Shown here one piece after another: positions 50,713 to 58,917 of a stretch of DNA of 64,000 nucleotides. The notes below the pieces were generated by a model, which saw only the letters and a program-made list of their open reading frames with translations, was not told where the DNA came from and made no database searches. The stretch is from assembly GCA_031406795.1 (NCBI GenBank), contig JANOHV010000005.1, positions 1 through 64,000 on the forward strand. Reading direction: 5' to 3'. The number at the start of each line of letters is the position of its first letter. Position 1 is the stretch's first letter. This DNA is from DATDCY01 sp031406795 [NCBI: Candidatus Rokuibacteriota bacterium]. Its GTDB lineage: Bacteria; JAUVQV01. Both the position numbers and the translations under genes were made by a program.

Positions 50713-51336
50713 TCAGGGAAGCGGCTCCTCGACGATCGTGCGCAGCCGCTCGGCCACCGGGCGGGCCCGGGCGGTGTCGATGAAGACGTAGATGAACTTC
50801 TCGGCCTTCGTGCAAAAGTCCAGCAGGCCGAGTTTCGTCCCCGGGCACTTCTCGAGTTCCTGCTCGATCTTGCCGGCCTTGCGGCCGAAGCTCTCCCGCA
50901 GCGCCGCGCGCATCAGAGCCTTCACCGGTGCGGCGTCCCACACCGGCCGCACCGGGGCCTGCGCTTTGACCGTCCCGCCGCCTCCCTCGAGGTCGTCGAG
51001 ACCGTCGAACCCGTCGTCATCGCCCTTGCCGGACTCGTCCGTGACCCGGGCGGCCTCCATGATGGCGCCCATCCACTCGCAGACGAAGTTGCGCTCGTCG
51101 GTCGTTGCATCGGCGAGGAACTGGAAGCTCCCCTCCTGCTCGAGGAACAGGTGGTTGATGACCGCCTGACCGTTGAGGTCGCGATAGTCGGCGTGGACGA
51201 TCGTCCCCTCTTCGAAAAAGATCGAGGCCCGCGCGCCCGCGAGCGTGACCAGCAGCAGCCCGGTGCGACGCGCCGACCCGATGAACTGGACGACGTCCGG
51301 CAGCGGAAAATTCCGGATGCTGCCTTTCAGTTCCAC
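50713..51336 (-). CDS. DUF4388 (PATAN-like) regulatory protein
   Basis: A 207-residue protein beginning ELKGSIRNFPLPDVVQFIGS, then RTGLLLVTL, FFEEGTIVHADYRDLNGQAV: the DUF4388 domain found in gliding and signalling proteins of delta-type bacteria. An acidic linker (GKGDDDGFDGLDDLEGGGG) and a second helical domain follow. GTG start with GGAGGAGAAGG upstream. First gene of a three-gene operon with the EB_dh and helix-bundle proteins. The biochemical role is unknown. Confidence 0.82.
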   Translation of the reverse strand: MELKGSIRNFPLPDVVQFIGSARRTGLLLVTLAGARASIFFEEGTIVHADYRDLNGQAVINHLFLEQEGSFQFLADATTDERNFVCEWMGAIMEAARVTDESGKGDDDGFDGLDDLEGGGGTVKAQAPVRPVWDAAPVKALMRAALRESFGRKAGKIEQELEKCPGTKLGLLDFCTKAEKFIYVFIDTARARPVAERLRTIVEEPLP

Positions 51337-51389
51337 GCCTTCTCCTCCGGCACCCGCTGCGGCCCGTCATGGCAAGTTGGTAATTTTTT

Positions 51390-51418
51390 ATGCTAATCGC
51401 CGGCCAAACACTTGTCAA
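51390..51418 (-). promoter_or_regulatory. Sigma-70 promoter of the DUF4388 operon
   Basis: On the minus strand TTGACA (51418-51413, perfect), 17-base spacer, TAGCAT (51395-51390, 4 of 6), followed by an A-rich run. The GTG start is 54 bases past the -10. Confidence 0.7.
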
Positions 51419-51491
51419 CAACGCGTATCGCGCGGAAACACCCGGCGCCGTCCGGCGCCGGCGGGGCGAAGCCGGGCGGATCCGGACGCCG

Positions 51492-52691
51492 CTACGTCGT
51501 GAGCAGGCGTTCGCCGGACAACTCGGCGACCGCCCGCACGATGCGCTCGCAAACCGCGTCCCACGAGCACTCCGCCAGGACGTAGCGCCGCCCCGCCTCG
51601 CCGAGGGCGCGGCGCAGCTCCGGGTCGCCGGCCAGCAGGTCGACGGACGCGGAGTACTCGAGGAAGTCACGGAACCAGAGCCCCCCCCCGCTGCGGCGGC
51701 AGTGCCCGACCGTCACGGCGCAGCCGGCGTGCACCAGCACCGGCACCTCGTTGAGCCAGGACTCCATGATGACCCGCGAGAAGCTCTCGTTCACCGAGGG
51801 CTGGCAGAGCGCGAGCGCCCCGGCGCAGGCGTCCATCTTCCCCTGCTCGTCCGGGACCCCCGTGGGCAGGAACACCGGTTCGTCGGGCGGGATCGCCAGC
51901 GGGCCGCTGCCGAGCAGCACCAGCCGCTCGGCTCCCGCGCGCAGCCGCGCCCGCTCGCGCGCGTACGCCATCAGCAGGTGGGTGTTCTTCCCGCGGTCGA
52001 GCCGCCCGACGTACAGCACGTACGGCTCGCGCACCCCGCTCTTTTCCCGAAAACGCCCCGCGTCGCCGCGCAGGTGCGTGTCGATCCCGCCGCCGGTCAC
52101 TCGCCCCGGCGGGGTCTTGCCGCAGGCCTGCCGCGCCACGGCGGCCTCCTCAGGAGTGAAGAAGAGCGAGCCGCGGACGCCGAGAAGCACCCGGCGCGTG
52201 ACCCCCAGATAGGCGTAGCCTTCGTCGTGCAGGCAGGGGATCAGCAGGCTGCGATCGGGTCGCACCGCCGCACCGGCGAGCGTCGTGCCGTACAGGTAGG
52301 GGGTGAACACGAAGAAGTAGCGCTCCGCGTATTCCGCGATGAAGCGGTACAACGCGCCGCTGTTGATGCTCTCGCGGACGAACGCGTCCTCGAGCTGCGC
52401 GTTCGTGGGCGCTCCCGAGAGCAGAACCTGTATGGCGGCGGCGAAGCGCCCCTCGTCGCGCGCATCGACCGCGAAACGGCGCACGGTGATCCCCTCGCGC
52501 TCGGTGACGCCGGGGGCGTGATGGTTCTCGTCCCAGCGGTGCAGGAAGGAGCGCGAGCAGGTGGTGAGGATCTCGACGCGGCAACCGCGACGCGAGAGCT
52601 CGCGCGCGGTCTCCCACCCCTGCAGTTCGGCCCCGCCGCGGACCTCGTCGCCGAACCAGGGCACGACGAAAGCGAGCGTCACCCCCGTCAT
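51492..52691 (-). CDS. Family 4 glycosyltransferase
   Basis: A 399-residue GT-B enzyme: VTLAFVVPWFGDEVRGGAEL at the N-terminus, the second Rossmann half with YVLYVGRLDRGKNTHLLMAY, and the donor-site segment ALCQPSVNESFSRVIMESWL (E-x7-E). It is related to the first half of the 790-residue fusion at 53300-55672 (shared LIPCLHDEGYA). Last gene of a leftward glycan cluster; ATG overlaps the stop of the preceding small gene by two bases. Confidence 0.9.
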   Translation of the reverse strand: MTGVTLAFVVPWFGDEVRGGAELQGWETARELSRRGCRVEILTTCSRSFLHRWDENHHAPGVTEREGITVRRFAVDARDEGRFAAAIQVLLSGAPTNAQLEDAFVRESINSGALYRFIAEYAERYFFVFTPYLYGTTLAGAAVRPDRSLLIPCLHDEGYAYLGVTRRVLLGVRGSLFFTPEEAAVARQACGKTPPGRVTGGGIDTHLRGDAGRFREKSGVREPYVLYVGRLDRGKNTHLLMAYARERARLRAGAERLVLLGSGPLAIPPDEPVFLPTGVPDEQGKMDACAGALALCQPSVNESFSRVIMESWLNEVPVLVHAGCAVTVGHCRRSGGGLWFRDFLEYSASVDLLAGDPELRRALGEAGRRYVLAECSWDAVCERIVRAVAELSGERLLTT

Positions 52692-53221
52692 TCCGGCACC
52701 GCCGCGCGTCCGTCGGGCTCGATTCGGGAACGCAGGCCGTCGATTTCGGCCTGCAGCTCCCGGTTGCGGCACTCCAGATCGTGGAGGCGGCGCGCCATCG
52801 TCTCGTTGTCGGCCTCGAGCGACTGCACGCCGCGGCAGGCGCCGGTGAGCAGCCGCACAACGGCGCCGTTGAACTCCGCCTGCCGCGCCAGGGTCACCGC
52901 CGCCACGGGGCGGGCGAGGCGGTGCAGCACGCGCTTGGCCGCGACAATGAGGGCACCGATCCCGCCGCGGTGCGAGCTGAATGGGTACGGCCCGAGCGGG
53001 TCCCACGAGGAATGCACTCGGGCGAGATCGTCGGACGGTGCCGGCCCGAAGTCGGTCCGCTCGCGCGGCTCATGCTCGACGCGGCGCAGCGCCGCGAGAT
53101 CGGCTCGCCCGTACTCCCCCCGGCGCAGCTTGCCGGCGATGCCGGCGCGCACGCGCTGCATGATGGCGTCCACGTCGGGAACCGGCGCGCTCCCGGCGCC
53201 ATCCTTGAACGGCACGCTCAT
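52688..53221 (-). CDS. Orphan copy of the methyltransferase N-terminal domain, unknown function
   Basis: A 177-residue protein without a catalytic domain. AAKRVLHRLARP and LARQAEFN match AKRLMHRLTRP and LARQTAFN of the methyltransferase at 55672-56955, and both are followed by a coiled-coil (here ETMARRLHDLECRNRELQAE). It therefore looks like the stand-alone N-terminal domain of that protein, perhaps a scaffold for the glycosylation cluster. The ATG at 53221 (MSVPFKDG) was chosen over 53254. Confidence 0.65.
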   Translation of the reverse strand: MSVPFKDGAGSAPVPDVDAIMQRVRAGIAGKLRRGEYGRADLAALRRVEHEPRERTDFGPAPSDDLARVHSSWDPLGPYPFSSHRGGIGALIVAAKRVLHRLARPVAAVTLARQAEFNGAVVRLLTGACRGVQSLEADNETMARRLHDLECRNRELQAEIDGLRSRIEPDGRAAVPE

Positions 53222-53299
53222 GATCGCCTGCACCTCCCCCCGCCCCGTCGCCACGGCGAGTGTACCTCAGGAGCCGGCCGGAGAGGACGTGCCTTCACC

Positions 53300-55672
53300 T
53301 CAGCCCAGCTCCAGGCCGAGCCGCGTGCGGAGCACCTGGCGCAGACGCTCTTGCACGATGTCGGGCCGGAAGGCCTCCAGCCGCTCCCGGGACCGCTGCC
53401 CGAGCGCCGTGCGCAGGGAGACGTCGCCGAGCACGCGCGCCAGCAGCTCCGCGGTGGCGAACGGGTCGGGGTCCGCCAACAGGATTCCGCCGGAACCGAG
53501 GGTGCCGGGCACGCCGGCGGCGGCGCGGGCCACGATGGGCAGTCCGAAGTGCATGGCCTCCACCAGCGGCACGCAAAAGCCCTCGTGGGCGCTCAGGCAC
53601 AGGTAGAGGTCGGCCGAACGGTAATATGCGCTGAGCGCGGCGTTGGACACGTGGCCGGTGAAGTACACCCCGGGGACGCCCAGTTCGCGCGTGAGCCTCC
53701 TGACCCCCTGGGCATAGGGGTTGGTCTCCCCGCCCCCCACGACGAGCAGGCGCGCGAGTGGCAATGCGCGGGTCAGCCAGTGGTGCGTCTTGATCACGTC
53801 CTCGATCCGCTTGTTCGGCACGAGACGGCCGACGTGCAACACCGTCGGGCGCTCGTCGCCGAAGCGTGCGAGCAGCCGGGGGTCCGGAGCGGTTTTGAGT
53901 ACCGTCAGGTCCAGCAGGATCGGGACCTCCTCGACGGCGGCGCACCCGGCCTCGGTCAGTTCGGCGCAGTTGAAGGCGCTCACGCCCACGCCGAGTTCCA
54001 CCGCTGCGGCCAACCCGGGGAGCTGCCGCCGCCCCAGGCGCGCCCGCTCGGCTCCGTCGGGGTAGACGCCATCGAGAAAGTGGGCCGGGGTGATGTTGTG
54101 ATAGCGCAGCACCTTGCGCCCCGGCAACCCGGGGAGCGCATCGGCCAGCGGGTGACCGATCGAGAAATGAAAGATGAGCACGTCGTCCGCTCCGGCCTGC
54201 GGGCCGTATTCCTCGACGGGGCGGACCAGTTCGCGCAGGCGCGGCTGGTAGTGACAGGCGAAGATCTCCGAACGCACGCCCCAAGACCTGAGCGCTTTCT
54301 GGATCGCCAGGACCTCGTTCCCGATGGCGTCGCCGGCGGCGAAATCCGGCAGCATCTGGTGCACCGCGGGCCCGTCGGGCGCGCCGGCCCCGGCGGCGGG
54401 GCTCCGGCTGGTCGACGGGGCCGATCCGCATCCGGGATCGGCGCCGGCGGCGGGGGCAGGTTCGGCGTCGATGCGCTCGATCAGCCGCAGGTAGCGCTCG
54501 GTCACCACCGGCCAGGAGTAGTTGGACAGCACGTACTGCCGGCCCGCGGCGGCCAGTGCGGCGCGCAGGTCCGGGCGGGCGAGCAGGAGGTCCAGGCACT
54601 CGGCGAAATGCGGGTAGTCGGCGAAGTGCAGGCCGCCGCCGGAGGCCTCGACGTGCCCGCGGGTGACCGCGCAGCCCGTGCGGACCAGAGCGGGGGTGCC
54701 GGCGAGCCAGGCTTCCATGAGGACGATGGAGAAGCTCTCCATCAGCGAAGGCTGCACGAAGATGTCGGCCGCGGCGTAGGCGTCGTGTTTGTCCTGCGGA
54801 GCGAGGAAACCCAAGTCGATCACGCTCCGCTCCCCGCCCGCGGGGATGGCGACGGTGCCGGGACCGATCAGCGCCAGTTTGAGCCCGTCCGCGCCGCCGC
54901 GATCGGCCAGGTAGCGCAGGAAGTACCGCACCAGCAGCGGCGTGCCCTTGCCTTCTTCCTTGCGCCCGGCGTACAGCAGCAGCGGGCCGTCCAGGCCGTA
55001 CGAGCGGCGGAAACGCCCGGCGTCGGCGCTCCAGTCGGTCGCGATCCCAACGCCGAGAACCAACGCTTCGCCCCGGGCGTGCCCGTACAGCATTGTGGCC
55101 AGGTCGCGCTCGGCGGGATCATTGAAGGCGAGCGCCCGCGCGCTCTCGAAAGCCCGACGGACCGCCTTTGTCCGGGCATAGCCCTCGTCGTGCAGGCACG
55201 GAATCAGCACGCTCCTGGCCGGATGGACAAGAGCGCCGTACACGGAAGTGGCGAACAGGTAGGGAATGAAGAAGAACGGACCCAGTTCCGGGTGGCCGGC
55301 CAGGTGCCGGAGCAACGCCGGACTGTGCGCCATGTTGTCGAAGAAGTCGTGCTCCTCCTCATCGCTCAGGGGTTCGCCGGCCATCACCCGGGGCTGGAGC
55401 AGGCAGAACCGGCCGCGATTGCGCCTCGCGGTCGGGAATCGCACGATGCGCACCCCCGATTCAAGCGACTCGCCGACAGGGTAGCGATCGAGATCCCAGT
55501 CGGTGGCGGGCCCGCCGAGACAGGTGGTGAGGACCGTCACTTCGACGCCCGCGGCGGCCAGGTGCTGCGCGGTGGCTCGGGCCTCGGCCTCGGCTCCACC
55601 GGGGATGTCCTCGCCGTACCAGGGCGTCACGAAGCAAGCGCGCAGGCGCCGGCCGGGCACTGCCGACGACAC
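53300..55672 (-). CDS. Double glycosyltransferase: two GT4 enzymes in one chain
   Basis: A 790-residue protein. The first GT4 unit (about 1-405) begins RACFVTPWYGEDIPGGAEAE and has LLLYAGRKEEGKGTPLLVRY and FVQPSLMESFSIVLMEAWLA. An Ala/Pro/Gly linker (about 408-438) leads to a second GT4 unit (about 440-790) with GNEVLAIQKALRSWGVRSEI, TVLHVGRLVPNKRIEDVIKT and LCLSAHEGFCVPLVEAMHFG. Both keep the E-x7-E donor site, so both may be active and add two successive sugars. GTG start at 55672 shares one base with the methyltransferase stop. No membrane segment. Confidence 0.9.
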   Translation of the reverse strand: MSSAVPGRRLRACFVTPWYGEDIPGGAEAEARATAQHLAAAGVEVTVLTTCLGGPATDWDLDRYPVGESLESGVRIVRFPTARRNRGRFCLLQPRVMAGEPLSDEEEHDFFDNMAHSPALLRHLAGHPELGPFFFIPYLFATSVYGALVHPARSVLIPCLHDEGYARTKAVRRAFESARALAFNDPAERDLATMLYGHARGEALVLGVGIATDWSADAGRFRRSYGLDGPLLLYAGRKEEGKGTPLLVRYFLRYLADRGGADGLKLALIGPGTVAIPAGGERSVIDLGFLAPQDKHDAYAAADIFVQPSLMESFSIVLMEAWLAGTPALVRTGCAVTRGHVEASGGGLHFADYPHFAECLDLLLARPDLRAALAAAGRQYVLSNYSWPVVTERYLRLIERIDAEPAPAAGADPGCGSAPSTSRSPAAGAGAPDGPAVHQMLPDFAAGDAIGNEVLAIQKALRSWGVRSEIFACHYQPRLRELVRPVEEYGPQAGADDVLIFHFSIGHPLADALPGLPGRKVLRYHNITPAHFLDGVYPDGAERARLGRRQLPGLAAAVELGVGVSAFNCAELTEAGCAAVEEVPILLDLTVLKTAPDPRLLARFGDERPTVLHVGRLVPNKRIEDVIKTHHWLTRALPLARLLVVGGGETNPYAQGVRRLTRELGVPGVYFTGHVSNAALSAYYRSADLYLCLSAHEGFCVPLVEAMHFGLPIVARAAAGVPGTLGSGGILLADPDPFATAELLARVLGDVSLRTALGQRSRERLEAFRPDIVQERLRQVLRTRLGLELG

Positions 55673-56955
55673 TATTTGCGCCCCACCACCGCGTAATCCA
55701 GAGGACCGTAGATCAACTCATTGAGGCGCGAGACGTTGCGATTGAACGCGCCGGCGACCTCGGGTGCGTCCGTACCGCCCGGCAGCATCTCGAGCTTGTG
55801 CTCGGGCGCCATGGCCGAGAGGTACAGGATCTGCACATCGCCCAGCCCGGCCCAGCGCCACAGGAAGCGGGCGGCCTCGGGGTGCACGGGCTTGTTGTGC
55901 GTCAGATCGACGTAGAACGCCCCGGCGAACGTGCTCAGGCTCTGGGGGTTGACCGTCTCGGCGACGAGGGTGCCGCCGGGGGCAAGTTTCTCGGCGCACA
56001 ACGACACGAGCTCGCTCAGCTGGTCGAGATCCAGATGCTCGATGACCTGACTCAGCAGGATCCCCCCGAGCCCGCCGGGCGGCAGGGCGCGCAGGTAGGT
56101 CAGGCCGTCGGCCTCCGCCACGTCCAGCCCCCGTTCCCGGCAGAAGGCGACCATTGCGGGGTTGACGTCGACCCCGCGGGCGGGCAGACCGTTCTCGCGG
56201 CAAAGTTCGAGGAATTCGCCCCGGCCGCAGCCGAGGTCCAGCAGCGGCGCCTGCGGGCCGATCGAGCGCTGAAAGTGCGGGAGATAGACCGACTGCCGGC
56301 GCTTGATCTCCTCGCGCGTCCCGCGGTGCAGATCCTCGAAGGCCAGGTAGGCGGCGCCCCGGTTGGCGGCGCGGACCTCGGCCACTTCCCTGGCCGCTCC
56401 GGGAGCCAGCCGGCCGGCCGGGGACTGATCCTCGACGAGGCGCTGCAGGCGCGCCAGAAGCGCCTCGGCCTGCGCGTTGCCGGAGTACAGCCGCCGCTCC
56501 AGCGCGGTCAACCGGGCCTCGACGTCGCTGAAGCGATCCTCGGACTGGTCCAGGCGCAGGCGCAGCGCGGTGACCTGGGAGAGCAGAAGGTTCTGCAGCC
56601 GGGCGCTGTGATTGTTGAAGGCCGTCTGCCGCGCCAGCGCGACGTTCAGATAGGGTCGGGTCAGCCGGTGCATCAACCGCTTCGCGCCAACGACCAGCCG
56701 GCCCGCGAGTCCCGCCCGGTGGGTGCTGATGTCGCAGACCTTGGCGTCCCAGGTTTCCCGCAGATACGCGGCCAGTCCCGCCATCGCCGCCGCGTCCGGA
56801 TCGAGCTGCAGGGTCACCGCGGCGTCCTCGACCCGGCGGATTTCAGCGGGGTTGTACAACCCCCGGGATTTCTTGGCGATGACCGCGGCGTCCACCTCGG
56901 CCAACAGCGCCGCCACGTCGGGCCGGGAAGGCGCTTTCGGATCGTCCGCGCTCAT
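55672..56955 (-). CDS. Class I SAM-dependent methyltransferase of a glycan cluster
   Basis: A 427-residue protein. An N-terminal helical/coiled-coil region (about 1-215) with AKRLMHRLTRP precedes a Rossmann methyltransferase: LLDLGCGRGEFLELC (SAM motif I) near residue 240, VAEADGLTYLRALPPG and ILLSQVIEHLDLDQL. Such proteins cap or modify O-antigen-like polysaccharide ends; the link to the adjacent GT4 enzymes supports this. ATG at 56955 was chosen; GTG at 56964 is possible. Confidence 0.88.
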   Translation of the reverse strand: MSADDPKAPSRPDVAALLAEVDAAVIAKKSRGLYNPAEIRRVEDAAVTLQLDPDAAAMAGLAAYLRETWDAKVCDISTHRAGLAGRLVVGAKRLMHRLTRPYLNVALARQTAFNNHSARLQNLLLSQVTALRLRLDQSEDRFSDVEARLTALERRLYSGNAQAEALLARLQRLVEDQSPAGRLAPGAAREVAEVRAANRGAAYLAFEDLHRGTREEIKRRQSVYLPHFQRSIGPQAPLLDLGCGRGEFLELCRENGLPARGVDVNPAMVAFCRERGLDVAEADGLTYLRALPPGGLGGILLSQVIEHLDLDQLSELVSLCAEKLAPGGTLVAETVNPQSLSTFAGAFYVDLTHNKPVHPEAARFLWRWAGLGDVQILYLSAMAPEHKLEMLPGGTDAPEVAGAFNRNVSRLNELIYGPLDYAVVGRK

Positions 56956-56987
56956 CGTGTCCACGCTCCCGGGATGCCGGACTCCGC

Positions 56988-58142
56988 CTAGAGCGGCGAC
57001 ATCTCCCGCAGTCTGCCGATGATCCCGGGCAGGTGCGTCATCAGCTGTTCGATCTCGCTCAGGGTGTTGTCGCGGCCGAGCGAGAAGCGGATCGCACCGC
57101 GCGCCTCCAGCGCCGTGCGGCCCATAGCGGTGAGCACGTGCGAGGCCTCCTGGTCTTCGGAGCTGCAGGCCGAACCGGTGGAGACCGCGAAGCCCTGCTG
57201 GTCCAGCAGCAGCAGCGCGGACTCAGCCTCGATGCGCGGGAAAGAGACGTTCAACGTGTTCGGCAGCCGCTCGGTCGGGTGGCCGTTGAGCCGCACGTCG
57301 GGGATCTGCGCCCGGATGCGCGCCCAGAGGTCGTCCCGCAGCGCGGTCAGGTGCGCCGCCTCGGCGTCCAGTTCCAGCCGCGCCAGTTCGGCGGCCTTGC
57401 CGAGGCCGACGATCCCCGAGGTGTGTTCGGTGCCGGCGCGGCGCCCGATCTCGTGGCCGCCGCCGTGCATCAGCGGGTCGATCGCGACGCCTTCGTGGAT
57501 GTAGAGCACCCCGACGCCCTTCGGACCGTAGATCTTGTGCGCCGAGATCGAGAGCAGATCGACGCCCCAGTCGGCCACCGGCGTCGGGATCTTGCCGACC
57601 GCCTGCACCGCGTCGGTGTGGAAAAGCACGCCGCGCTCGCGGCAGATGCGGCCGATGGCCGCGACGGGGTTGATGCTGCCGCTCTCGTTGTTGGCGGCCA
57701 TGATCGACACCAGCACCGTCGCAGGGGTGATCGCCGCGCGCACCGCCTCGGGATCGACCAGCCCGTCGGCGTCGACGCCGAGATACGTCACCGAGAAGCC
57801 GAGGCGCTGCTCGAGCCAACGGCAGGTGTGCAGGACCGCATGGTGCTCGACGCGGGAGGTGACGATGTGCGTCCCCTTGCCGCGCAGCGCGAACGCGGTC
57901 CCCTTGAGCGCGTGGTTGTCGCTCTCGGTGCCCCCGGAGGTGAACACCACCTCGACCGGGCAGCAGCCGAGCAGCGCGGCGACCCGGGCGCGGGCCTCCT
58001 CGCGCAGCGTCCGCGGGCCGCCGCCGCAGGCGTGGACGCTCGAGGGGTTGCCGAACTGCTCGCGGAACATCGGCAGCATGGCCTCGATTACCTCCGGCCG
58101 GACCGGCGTCGTCGCATTGTGGTCCAGGTACACGGGTTTCAT
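56988..58142 (-). CDS. Cysteine desulfurase, NifS/IscS family
   Basis: A 384-residue PLP enzyme: PVYLDHNATTPVRPEV at the start, TSGGTESDNHALKG, the PLP lysine in SISAHKIYGPKGVGVLY, GGGHEIGRRAGTEH and the active cysteine loop STGSACSSEDQEASHVL. It converts cysteine to alanine and makes enzyme-bound persulfide for Fe-S clusters or sulfur carriers. The long SACSS loop puts it with group I (IscS/NifS). No iscU or nifU adjoins; the NIL-ferredoxin and DUF39 genes upstream suggest sulfur supply for homocysteine, as an inference. Confidence 0.95.
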   Translation of the reverse strand: MKPVYLDHNATTPVRPEVIEAMLPMFREQFGNPSSVHACGGGPRTLREEARARVAALLGCCPVEVVFTSGGTESDNHALKGTAFALRGKGTHIVTSRVEHHAVLHTCRWLEQRLGFSVTYLGVDADGLVDPEAVRAAITPATVLVSIMAANNESGSINPVAAIGRICRERGVLFHTDAVQAVGKIPTPVADWGVDLLSISAHKIYGPKGVGVLYIHEGVAIDPLMHGGGHEIGRRAGTEHTSGIVGLGKAAELARLELDAEAAHLTALRDDLWARIRAQIPDVRLNGHPTERLPNTLNVSFPRIEAESALLLLDQQGFAVSTGSACSSEDQEASHVLTAMGRTALEARGAIRFSLGRDNTLSEIEQLMTHLPGIIGRLREMSPL

Positions 58143-58176
58143 CAATGCACTCCTCTCAACCGTCTTGCGCAGGGTG

Positions 58177-58284
58177 TCGAGAATGGTCTGGATGCAAGGC
58201 GCGCGACGATCCGGCGACTGAGGCGGGCTGGTGCCCGCCGCAGGGAGCCGGTAGGAGCGGAACGCAGCAGACGGGCCATTATCG
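58177..58284 (-). repeat. MITE-like palindromic repeat family F2, copy d
   Basis: Inverted halves TCGAGAATGGTCTGGATGCA and GGGCCATTATCGG flank the centre GAGGCGGGCTGGTGCCCGCC, which is identical to the centre of copy c over 19 bases. On the minus strand the order CTGCTGCGTTCCG ... GCGCCTTGCATCCAGACCATT parallels copies a and b. It lies between the NIL-ferredoxin and cysteine desulfurase genes. Confidence 0.65.
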
Positions 58285-58294
58285 GCGGCCTGCG

Positions 58295-58711
58295 CTACAA
58301 CGCCGTTTGCATGGCGTGGGGGGGGCAGGCCGGGATGCACATCTCGCAGGCGATGCACTTTCCCGCGTCGAAACTCACGACCCAGCTCTCGCGATCGACG
58401 TCGAGCGCCTCGGTCGGGCAGACGGCAAGGCAGGCCCCGCAGTGGGTGCACTTGGCCTCGTTGCGGGTGACGTCGCGCTCCAGCGGCTCCACCCGCACCC
58501 CCTGCTCCTTGAGGAACCTGATCCCCTTGCGGTACTCGCCCTCCGGGCCGGAGAGGTCGAGGACGACGAGCCCCTCTTCCTGCGGCGTGACCTCGGCCTT
58601 GGTGATCGAGAAGCAGAGGTCGAACTCCTTGGCGAGCCGGCAGACGATCGGCCGGTCCCAGATCTGTTGCGGAAAGTGCAGGACAATCTTGTGCGCAACC
58701 TGCGTGGTCAT
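58295..58711 (-). CDS. NIL-domain ferredoxin with two 4Fe-4S clusters (homocysteine biosynthesis partner)
   Basis: A 138-residue protein. The NIL domain (about 8-78: KIVLHFPQQIWDRPIVCRLA) is followed by two cluster motifs: CTHCGACLAVCPTEAL and CIACEMCIPACPPHAM (CX2CX2CX3CP twice). In Methanosarcina and Desulfovibrio the equivalent protein works with DUF39 to make homocysteine from aspartate semialdehyde and a sulfur source. The DUF39 gene is directly upstream here. GGAGGAACCG precedes the ATG. Confidence 0.93.
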   Translation of the reverse strand: MTTQVAHKIVLHFPQQIWDRPIVCRLAKEFDLCFSITKAEVTPQEEGLVVLDLSGPEGEYRKGIRFLKEQGVRVEPLERDVTRNEAKCTHCGACLAVCPTEALDVDRESWVVSFDAGKCIACEMCIPACPPHAMQTAL

Positions 58712-58755
58712 CGTCGGTTCCTCCTGAACAGGCCAGGGTCATGAGTTGCCGTGCG

Positions 58756-58862
58756 GGCTGCGGGGTCCTGACGCTGCGGACCTCCGCCGTGTTTATGCCC
58801 CCCGAGCGGGCACTCCCTCCGGTCCGCCGACGGAGACCCCCCCTCCGCGCCACCCCTCCGCC
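58756..58862 (+). repeat. Dispersed repeat family F3, copy 2
   Basis: Left arm GGCTGCGGGGTCCTGACGCT plus GCGGACCTC is identical to 26188; right arm CCTCCGCGCCACCCCTCCGCC (58842-58862) is identical too. Here about 55 bases, including GGTCCGCCGACGGAGACC, separate the arms. It lies between DUF39 and NIL-ferredoxin. Confidence 0.65.
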
Positions 58863-58917
58863 CAGTACGTGCGACAGAAGTGACAATTCCCTCGCAGCGA
58901 ACTCTCCGGGCCATGTT

